In this document: positions 30,884 through 36,826 of the stretch, piece by piece
How positions within the stretch are numbered: position 1 is the stretch's first letter
How the letters are laid out: each line of letters opens with the position of its first letter
Assembly: GCA_963693305.1 (NCBI GenBank)
Contig: OY855903.1
Location: 27,533,955-27,597,954, forward strand
Direction: 5' to 3'
Origin: Meandrina meandrites
Lineage: Eukaryota; Cnidaria; Anthozoa; Scleractinia; Meandrinidae
DNA length: 64,000 nt
Translations under genes and position numbers: made by a program
Notes under the pieces: model-generated
Databases searched by the model: none
What the model was told of the DNA's origin: nothing
What the model saw: only the letters and a program-made list of their open reading frames with translations

Positions 30884-31061
30884 CCTCTTTTTTTTTTTGC
30901 TTGCCAAGCAATGCAGCTTCAAAATCTTGATACCAATGGTCTACGCACTGTTTGAACGTGTATCCCGCCGCAAATCCCCTTCTGAACCTCTCTGCTAAAT
31001 AATCTTCGTCTGTAGAGAAATCACTTCGATTCAAATCGAGATAATAAGTCATTCCACTCAT
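30837..31061 (-). CDS. Small first gene of the leftward block
   Basis: The product is 74 residues from the ATG at 31059-31061. It has an aromatic, acidic start (MSGMTYYLDLNRSDFSTDED) and a helical middle (RRGFAAGYTFKQCVDHWYQD). After the A11 run its last 15 residues have out-of-frame character, so the natural product may continue into the next gene. The leftward TATA box (31099-31107) lies about 40 bp upstream, making this the first gene of the block. Confidence 0.55.
   Translation of the reverse strand: MSGMTYYLDLNRSDFSTDEDYLAERFRRGFAAGYTFKQCVDHWYQDFEAALLGKQKKKEDGNIDDRCNSDAANP
30888..30898 (-). repeat. A11 homopolymer at a gene junction
   Basis: Eleven T on the plus strand. It sits exactly where the frame of the 74-residue ORF could pass into that of the 355-residue ORF by a one-base slip. 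This could be a sequencing or mutational indel, or a slippery site. Confidence 0.6.
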
Positions 31062-31339
31062 GACGAATGAATGAATGAACTACTCTTCAATTCTTCCACT
31101 TATATAGGTTTTGAGATCACGTGTCCCATAGGTCACCGAAATAGGGTGCCGAAATAGGCTGCCGAAAATGATTTCTGATTGGTCAACAAACTGGTTTGAC
31201 GAGAAAAAACCGGATTTCAATTGACGCGAGTCGTCAAACAAGTTCATCTGCTGTCGTCATTTCAAAACACTATAAATGGAGAGACTCTTTCATTTCACTT
31301 TCACTGGTGTCAACGACTCGTACAGAACACCTCGATTCG
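31062..31339. promoter_or_regulatory. Divergent promoter 2
   Basis: TATA boxes lie at 31099-31107 (leftward, TATATAAG on the minus strand) and 31271-31277 (TATAAAT, rightward). A CACGTG lies at about 31120, and a TGCCGAAATAGG word recurs in variant form at 31144 and 31158. It probably drives the capsid and integrase block on one side and the GRF gene on the other. Confidence 0.6.
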
Positions 31340-32228
31340 ATGGAATCCCCCTCGAGATATCAAATCAACGAAAATCCTCCTCCACCGAAACCAAAACGCA
31401 AATACCAGCGAAAAAAGAAGCAGGAAAAGCCAATCCCTAAGAAACAAAAGAAAGGTGAGTCGACGGCAAGCATTCCTCCTAGGATGGAGTTTTTTTTCAC
31501 TATTTTTTTTTCATTTTCTTATAGAGTTTCATTCCCTGGGACAAATGGTGAAAGATGGTGAAAATATTGAGGTACAAGTTTTGGAAGAAGGTGAAATCGC
31601 ATTTGACCCGGATCGATTTAAGGAAGAATTTAATTCACCAAAGTTGCCCTGTCCCCTACACGAGGATGTGTCATTGCAAGAAAAAGTAGCTAGCAATGAT
31701 TGGGAGTACTTCTCTTGCCCAGTGTACGATCAAGGTGTCTATTGCTTCGTGCTGACTGGAAAAGATAAAAGCCAAGAGTACCTAGAGAAACTACGTTGCT
31801 GGCGCATAGCGATGAGCTATTACAAGGACAACCTTAACAAAATGCTGTGCTATTGCAACCAAAGTTTGATGTTGTCGATCTCAAAGTCGAAAGACAACCC
31901 AAACAGGTTCTACTTGCGCTGCTGACGCAACAAATGTCGTTTCTTTCAATGGGCTGACCGATATCCCAGTGCTCGGAATAAAGCTTGGTTTGAAGGAAGA
32001 GAGTACTATGGGTCAGCGGATCCCCTCTACAAAGGTCAAGAAGTCAACAGGAACGACCCCCCAAGGGATGAGGCAATGTGGAAGCAATGTCAGGAGGAGG
32101 TGTTCTATTTGAAAGATGATAATATCATTAATCTCCCACCAGAGTTAACGGGTCAAAAATACAGCAAAGACATGGAAGGTCAATTGAGAAATCAATTGTA
32201 TTTCAAACGCATGTCAAATCCCATGTAA
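31340..32228 (+). pseudogene. Spliced GRF-type zinc-finger gene with in-frame TGA
   Basis: Exon 1 (31340-31454) encodes a Pro/Lys-rich 38-residue start and ends AAAG|GTGAGT. Intron 31455-31524 (70 bp) ends in a pyrimidine tract plus TATAG. Exon 2 continues from 31525 in matching phase 1. A GRF-like series follows: CYCN, about 20 residues, then FYLRC, after which TGA at 31923-31925 breaks the frame. The rest of the motif (NKC, FFQWAD) lies beyond the stop and the frame runs open to TAA at 32226-32228. Upstream is another Cys/His group (CPLH ... CPVYDQGVYC). GRF fingers bind single-stranded DNA or RNA ends. The truncated product lacks the last zinc ligand. Confidence 0.75.
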
Positions 32229-32237
32229 CTTTTTTCA

Positions 32238-32247
32238 CATGAATAAA
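32238..32247 (+). terminator. Poly-A signal of the GRF gene
   Basis: AATAAA at about 32241, some 15 nt after the stop codon and just before the converging gene. Confidence 0.5.
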
Positions 32248-32251
32248 GAGT

Positions 32252-32509
32252 TCACAAAAACGACAACACGTGATTGCATCTGTTTAACGCTTGCTCGTAG
32301 GTGTTCCCCAAAAACACGGATTCCCATCGCCCGTCATCCACATAGCATCCATAGATAGCTCCACACTCCGTTTCTACGACAGTTCCTTTGGTCCAACGTT
32401 CCTTAAGTTCTCCTTCAATGACAATGTAAAATGACTCCAAACACCTTGCACACGCGTGCTTTCTTTCCAGGTAAAAATGACGCCGTTGACATTGCACGCA
32501 AGGTTCCAT
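32252..32509 (-). CDS. Small Cys-rich protein
   Basis: From the ATG at 32507-32509 this gives 85 residues. MEPCVQCQRRHF and, 12 residues later, CARCLESFY form a likely C-x2-C/C-x2-C zinc knuckle. The remainder is a beta-rich region (WTKGTVVETECGAIYGCYVD). No family is recognised. It follows the coiled-coil gene at 32521-32778 by 11 nt on the same strand. Confidence 0.55.
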   Translation of the reverse strand: MEPCVQCQRRHFYLERKHACARCLESFYIVIEGELKERWTKGTVVETECGAIYGCYVDDGRWESVFLGNTYEQALNRCNHVLSFL

Positions 32510-32520
32510 GACTGAAAAAA

Positions 32521-32778
32521 TCAATAAAAATATTGAAACGAAAATACATCTACACTGAGATCTGTGAGTTTCTTATACAACCGCGTATGCAATCGCTCAT
32601 CGTAATGCACGCGTAGTCTCGACAGCCTAAGACGGATTTTTTCCAATGTCCTATACCAACGCAATAACATTAAGAACCAAGGCGTACGACCATTCTCTTT
32701 ATGCATGTACAACAACGTTTCTACTTTCTTCCTCTGTCTTGTGCAATCTTTCGCAAGTCTACGTAAAGAAGGTAACAT
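32521..32778 (-). CDS. Small basic helical protein
   Basis: The product is 85 residues from the ATG at 32776-32778. It is rich in Arg/Leu/Lys (RRLAKDCTRQRKKVETLLYM, RTLEKIRLRLSRLRVHYDER) and predicted all-helical. The leftward TATA box at 32866-32873 supports expression. Its function is unknown. Confidence 0.55.
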   Translation of the reverse strand: MLPSLRRLAKDCTRQRKKVETLLYMHKENGRTPWFLMLLRWYRTLEKIRLRLSRLRVHYDERLHTRLYKKLTDLSVDVFSFQYFY

Positions 32779-33098
32779 GACTCACTTCTCAGAACACGTG
32801 TTTTTCTTTCTCCTGACTGCACTCGCGTCAACTACAGAAGTGGTCTGCTAACCAATCTGATTCCCTTATATATGAGAAAAGTGGATCACGTGACAAAATA
32901 GGAGAAAAGGGGGGATACCCCCCCATCCCCTCAGTAGACCACTCCTATCGATTTGATTGACACTACGCTGACGCGAGTGTGATCTGATTGGTTCATCTTA
33001 AACGACGTTTCCTGATTGGTTAACGCATTTTATAAATTTAGCGCGGCAAACCGATTTTTTCACTCGCAAACATAGTTTGGTCTTGAGCGCTTTTCAGC
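32779..33098. promoter_or_regulatory. Divergent promoter 3, with the repeated G6-ATA-C7 block
   Basis: Leftward TATA (32866-32873) and rightward TATAAAT (33031-33037) frame CCAAT words, a CACGTG at about 32887 and the 29-bp block at 32904-32932, which is identical to the one at 18512-18540. The rightward side should drive the leader exon, the module array and polymerase. Confidence 0.65.
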
Positions 33099-33563
33099 AT
33101 GGCTGAAAACAAGAGAAGTAAAGAGGAAGAGGACAAATCAGATGAAGAATTACTACAAGCAGTAGAAGAACTGGAAGAGGACTTTTCGTTAGCGAAGGCA
33201 GTCGATGAGGAAGAAGAGGTAATTATGAGTCATTGGGATATATTACCTGTAGAAATTCAAAGAAAAATTCAGTGGTTAGCCGTTCGCGAGCATGTGCACG
33301 ATAGGGTTCATTGGAAAGCATTAAACGCTATGTTCGATCCTTGCGACACATGTGATTTATTTTTATTGTATGAAGATGGTGATTTTGACAAAAAAGGAGA
33401 TTTCACCAGAGGAATAAGAACGTTCGCAGTGTCAAGATATCCCGCTTACTCCCTCACTCTACAATTGGATCGACCAATGCCTTGGTACCATCGACGATGT
33501 GTACCCATTGAATATGACGATACATACTTCGCTGAACAAGAACTCTCTAATTCAATCAGGTAA
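33099..33563 (+). CDS. Acidic leader exon reading into module 1
   Basis: The ATG at 33099 opens 154 codons. The first 40 residues (KRSKEEEDKSDEELLQAVEE ... DEEEE) are an acidic helix. They end at 33218 exactly before GTAATT, giving GAAGAG|GTAATT, a good splice donor in phase 0. Unspliced, the frame passes into module 1: SHWDILPVEIQRKIQWLA, then CDTCDLF and YHRRC. Spliced, the acidic peptide could join any of modules 2-9 or the polymerase, all of which open in phase 0 after an acceptor-like AG. Function is unknown. F-box-like start and zinc site as in the other modules. Confidence 0.75.
   Translation: MAENKRSKEEEDKSDEELLQAVEELEEDFSLAKAVDEEEEVIMSHWDILPVEIQRKIQWLAVREHVHDRVHWKALNAMFDPCDTCDLFLLYEDGDFDKKGDFTRGIRTFAVSRYPAYSLTLQLDRPMPWYHRRCVPIEYDDTYFAEQELSNSIR
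33219..33224 (+). promoter_or_regulatory. Predicted common 5' splice donor
   Basis: GAG|GTAATT at codon 40/41 of the leader ORF, phase 0. It is the only good donor upstream of the array that I find in frame with a start codon. Confidence 0.6.
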
Positions 33564-33952
33564 AATCTCACTGGGATCGATTGCCATTGGAACTACAATT
33601 GACGATACAATGGTTAGCAGACAAGATGCATGTGCGTGAACGATTGTATCATTCATTTCGAAGAGGTACGAGACCCCGATGGTGGCGTGGAGTGACTTCG
33701 TGGAATAGAGTACATTTATACATCTATACTTGCAATGTTTGCGGTTTATTTCTAGACCAATATAAGGACAGAATAGACGAACGCGGCGATATCCTAAAGG
33801 TTAAAGAAGGACTCCAAGCAAGAATCCGACGCGTTGTATTTTTAGGAGACACAATGCATGTACATTGCGCATCTGAGTATTGTGTAGTGCGTGATCTGAC
33901 TACTTATGAATGCGCCTTATGCGATGTCATTCACATTGGAAACCGACTATAA
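33560..33952 (+). CDS. Module 2, alternative 3' exon candidate
   Basis: After TCAATCAG the frame opens in phase 0 with VKSHWDRLPLELQLTIQWLAD. No in-frame ATG precedes the conserved start, so it needs an upstream exon. It is 130 residues to TAA. It contains the shared W-x2-(V/I)-H, CNVCGLFLDQYKDRIDERGD and a C-terminal HVHC. Extra cysteines near the end (YECALC) are unique to this copy. Role unknown; see the leader exon. Confidence 0.65.
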   Translation, partial: VKSHWDRLPLELQLTIQWLADKMHVRERLYHSFRRGTRPRWWRGVTSWNRVHLYIYTCNVCGLFLDQYKDRIDERGDILKVKEGLQARIRRVVFLGDTMHVHCASEYCVVRDLTTYECALCDVIHIGNRL

Positions 33953-33964
33953 TGTTTTCCACAG

Positions 33965-34420
33965 ATTCAAAGCAGATGGGATCTCCTTCCACCGGAACTA
34001 CAGGGCAAGATCCAGTGGATGGCCGATCGTGCGCATGCTCGCGAACGACTACGAAAGTGGTGCGCAACGACCTACAGACCAAGTCACGGACATTATTACT
34101 ATGACATTTCCTATTACACCAATAGTTTACCGAAAAGAAGCAACTGGGAATTCATTCATCTCTTATTCGTACATTGTAAAAAGTGCGGCTTGTATCGCAA
34201 TCATTACAAGAACAAAGTGAATGGTATCGGTGACATCGAATACCATGTGACTATGAAACTGCTTTGGCCAATTTGGGCAGTGGACAGTTTAGTAAGCCGA
34301 GATATGAAAACCTACTATCACATAGGATGTTTGCCTGATGGTGATACCTTGAAGACAGAACGTTTCTATAAAGACACACCTGATTTATACGTTTGTTATT
34401 ATCCCGCTTTTGCAGTTTAG
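33965..34420 (+). CDS. Module 3, alternative 3' exon candidate
   Basis: The acceptor-like TTTTCCACAG at 33955-33964 opens phase 0 with IQSRWDLLPPELQGKIQWMA and ADRAHARERLRK. It is 151 residues to TAG. The zinc-type signature is CKKCGLYRNHYKNKVN and YYHIGC. The first in-frame ATG is inside the conserved helix (34019), too late to give a full module. The end overlaps the next acceptor. Confidence 0.65.
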   Translation: MQSRWDLLPPELQGKIQWMADRAHARERLRKWCATTYRPSHGHYYYDISYYTNSLPKRSNWEFIHLLFVHCKKCGLYRNHYKNKVNGIGDIEYHVTMKLLWPIWAVDSLVSRDMKTYYHIGCLPDGDTLKTERFYKDTPDLYVCYYPAFAV

Positions 34421-34916
34421 TCTATGGGATCTTTTGCCACCAGAGGTGCAGTCCAAGATCCATTGCATGGCCCAGCGTGCGCATGCTCACGAACGATTAA
34501 ACCAACGAATGCATAGTACTTACCTAGCTAGACGACCGCAATACTACAATACAGGCGAATATCAATGCAAAACGTCAAGCAACAGATGGAGAGATCCGCC
34601 TGTTTGCACGTGGAAAACCATCCATCGTTGCCTCATTCATTGCTCCACATGCGGTTTGACGCATAAACATTACGAAGACAAAATAGACATCAGGGGTAAC
34701 ATAAAATACGTTGAAACACTACTCCCACATGGACTAAGAAGACGTAGTCACTGTTTAGTAACCGAAGATGGTGTGACATTCAATCATCATGGATGTAAAA
34801 AAATCACTCGGCATTTGAGTACGGGTATGCAATTCGCTTTGACGGGCATGAACATAATGCAAACATTTCGTCCAAGGCAAAAGATGCTAACACAGAGTTA
34901 TTTCGCAGGTTACTGA
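34416..34916 (+). CDS. Module 4, alternative 3' exon candidate
   Basis: CGCTTTTGCAG (ending 34415) opens FSLWDLLPPEVQSKIHCMAQ in phase 0. It is 166 residues, the longest module, with an insert rich in Tyr/Gln (RRPQYYNTGEYQCK). CSTCGLTHKHYEDKID and FNHHGC form the putative zinc site. It overlaps the end of module 3 by 5 nt, so the acceptor lies inside coding DNA of the previous module. Confidence 0.65.
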   Translation, partial: FSLWDLLPPEVQSKIHCMAQRAHAHERLNQRMHSTYLARRPQYYNTGEYQCKTSSNRWRDPPVCTWKTIHRCLIHCSTCGLTHKHYEDKIDIRGNIKYVETLLPHGLRRRSHCLVTEDGVTFNHHGCKKITRHLSTGMQFALTGMNIMQTFRPRQKMLTQSYFAGY

Positions 34917-35223
34917 CAGTCTGTGGGATAGATTACCCCTCGAACTACAACAAAGAATTCAATGGATGGCAGACCATGAAATAACGAAACAACGATTGAA
35001 ACGCTTTGTATATGGTGGTATCCAAGGAAGATACCGCACAAACACTCCAGGTCTAGAGATGCATTACTATTCCACCTGGGAAAATATTCACGCGTGCATC
35101 TCCCACTGGTTCAAATTCAAAGCGGAACATAAAAACAGAGTAGAAACCAATCATAGAAAATGGGCTTCCTATATATTGAGTCAGTTTCCAAGATCATACA
35201 GTTTTCTCTACATTTACTTCTAG
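34909..35223 (+). CDS. Module 5, short form without cysteines
   Basis: TTTCGCAG (ending 34908) opens VTDSLWDRLPLELQQRIQWM in phase 0. It is 104 residues. It keeps the F-box-like helix and YYSTWENIH, but has lost the C-x2-C/H-x2-C pair (ACISHWFKFKAEHKNRV is found instead). It may be a decaying or specialised copy. It has no start codon of its own upstream of the conserved region. Confidence 0.6.
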   Translation, partial: VTDSLWDRLPLELQQRIQWMADHEITKQRLKRFVYGGIQGRYRTNTPGLEMHYYSTWENIHACISHWFKFKAEHKNRVETNHRKWASYILSQFPRSYSFLYIYF

Positions 35224-35514
35224 GTAAAAACCGACTTCAGTTACTGGGACCGCTTACCCTATGAAATTCAATGCATCATTCAATGGACAGCCGATCGTAC
35301 ACATGCTCGCGAAAGACTAACACGAATGGTAACTGGAGGTATCGATCCTGTGCATCGATGTCTTTGGCAACGCCTCGACCCAGACCACGAATCCTACTAT
35401 TACAGCACTTGGGAAAAGATTCATACTCATTTAGCGAAGCGAATAGAGCGAATAGAGAAAGGATGGACGAACAGATGGATGAATAGAGTGCAAAGAACAT
35501 ACTTCTGTAATTAA
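35224..35514 (+). CDS. Module 6, short form without cysteines
   Basis: TTTACTTCTAG (ending 35223, using the TAG stop of module 5 as acceptor) opens VKTDFSYWDRLPYEIQCIIQ in phase 0. It is 96 residues, with ADRTHARERLTR and YYYSTWEKIHTHLAKR. Like module 5 it lacks the zinc pair and ends early. Modules 5 and 6 resemble each other more than the rest. Confidence 0.6.
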   Translation, partial: VKTDFSYWDRLPYEIQCIIQWTADRTHARERLTRMVTGGIDPVHRCLWQRLDPDHESYYYSTWEKIHTHLAKRIERIEKGWTNRWMNRVQRTYFCN

Positions 35515-35534
35515 TTCAATCATTATCTTTGCAG

Positions 35535-35903
35535 AGTCTATGGGATCGCTTACCTCCAGAACTACAGTGCAAGATCCAATGGATGGCCGATCGTGCGTAT
35601 GCTCGCGATCGATTGAACAGACAATTCCGTTCCGAATACGTAGCCAAACGAACGCGATATTACAATTTTCGCGAAATGAACCGATATCCCATTGGTACGT
35701 GGAAAAGAATTTATCATAACTCACCATTTTACAACTGCGATAACTGTGGACTTCATTACTTACACTACGCCGATAAACTAAACGATGTGGGTGACATCAC
35801 CAAAGTAGAAACTTTTCTATATGCGTGGCCGAAGAGACTAAATGTTATGTTTTACACGAGAGATCGCATCTCATTCCTTCACATGGGATGTTTTATTACC
35901 TGA
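35535..35903 (+). CDS. Module 7, alternative 3' exon candidate
   Basis: The good acceptor ATTATCTTTGCAG (ending 35534) opens SLWDRLPPELQCKIQWMADR in phase 0. It is 122 residues to TGA. The zinc-type signature is CDNCGLHYLHYADKLNDVGD and FLHMGC. No in-frame ATG lies between the previous stop and the conserved start. Confidence 0.65.
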   Translation, partial: SLWDRLPPELQCKIQWMADRAYARDRLNRQFRSEYVAKRTRYYNFREMNRYPIGTWKRIYHNSPFYNCDNCGLHYLHYADKLNDVGDITKVETFLYAWPKRLNVMFYTRDRISFLHMGCFIT

Positions 35904-35916
35904 CTTTTATTCCTAG

Positions 35917-36360
35917 GTCAACCAAAGTTACTGGGATGTTTTACCACCGGAACTACAACGCAAGATCCAGTGGATGGCCGATCGCGCGCATGCTCGCGAA
36001 CGATTAAACAAGGAAATCCAACAAGAGCATCGTATTCCTTTGGCTGCTCGTTTTTTCAATAGACCCTACGTCTTTCACCAATACCGATACTTCAATCAAC
36101 TCCCACAAAAAACAACCACGAATTGGAATAGAATTCAACGTTTTTTCGCTCATTGCATGTTTTGCGGACTCACATTCCGACATTACAAAGACAAATTGGA
36201 TGAAAACGGTGACATAAAAAAAGTACACAGTCTACTTGTGTATTTCAGAGATAATCCCTATTACTGTCTGATGATGAAAGATAAGAACCACATTTACCAT
36301 AGAGACTGTAGGAATGACTACTCAACTGATTGTCATTTCCATTTTCCAATGACTGACTGA
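35917..36360 (+). CDS. Module 8, alternative 3' exon candidate
   Basis: CTTTTATTCCTAG (ending 35916) opens VNQSYWDVLPPELQRKIQWM in phase 0. It is 147 residues. CMFCGLTFRHYKDKLDENGD and YHRDC form the putative zinc site. Its DNA at 35962-36010 is identical over 49 bp to module 9 (36421-36469), while the rest has diverged, which suggests gene conversion or selection on that segment. Confidence 0.65.
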   Translation, partial: VNQSYWDVLPPELQRKIQWMADRAHARERLNKEIQQEHRIPLAARFFNRPYVFHQYRYFNQLPQKTTTNWNRIQRFFAHCMFCGLTFRHYKDKLDENGDIKKVHSLLVYFRDNPYYCLMMKDKNHIYHRDCRNDYSTDCHFHFPMTD

Positions 36361-36375
36361 CTAAATTCTTCACAG

Positions 36376-36813
36376 GTCATCGACAGTCTGTGGGATCTTC
36401 TACCCCCTGAAATTCAATGCAAGATCCAGTGGATGGCCGATCGCGCGCATGCTCGCGAACGATTAAACATGATATGGAGCCCGCATAGTTGGATCAACCA
36501 TTACTTTAATCGAAGCTGCTGTTATTGCGGTACCCTCATCGATGGATACCGCGGAAAACTGAACGAACAAGGAACCTTCATTTCTGTTCCCAAACGATTA
36601 CAACCGCATAAACGATACACGAACACTTTTCCAATCTTAAAGAAACAACAGGTGTCTTTTGGAATCTCCATGCATATGACTTGTCACTTTGACTTTCTCG
36701 ACAATAAAACCGTAACCTCATACATTACTCCCACTCCCGACTTCAATCAACTTGCAGAAAAAATGAATGATGAACTCTTGCCCTGTGGATGGCCGCGGGT
36801 TTACGTCAATTAA
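36376..36813 (+). CDS. Module 9, alternative 3' exon candidate
   Basis: AAATTCTTCACAG (ending 36375) opens VIDSLWDLLPPEIQCKIQWM in phase 0. It is 145 residues to TAA. It differs from the others in the middle (CCYCGTLIDGYRGKLNEQGT) and ends with MHMTC and an extended tail. It is the last module before polymerase. Confidence 0.65.
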   Translation, partial: VIDSLWDLLPPEIQCKIQWMADRAHARERLNMIWSPHSWINHYFNRSCCYCGTLIDGYRGKLNEQGTFISVPKRLQPHKRYTNTFPILKKQQVSFGISMHMTCHFDFLDNKTVTSYITPTPDFNQLAEKMNDELLPCGWPRVYVN

Positions 36814-36826
36814 TTTTTTTCCATAG

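Noticed and set aside
33581..36813. Modules 2-9 as stand-alone genes starting at internal ATG or non-ATG codons
   Set aside because: Internal ATGs fall after the most conserved helix and non-ATG starts would be required. The common phase after an AG fits splicing better.
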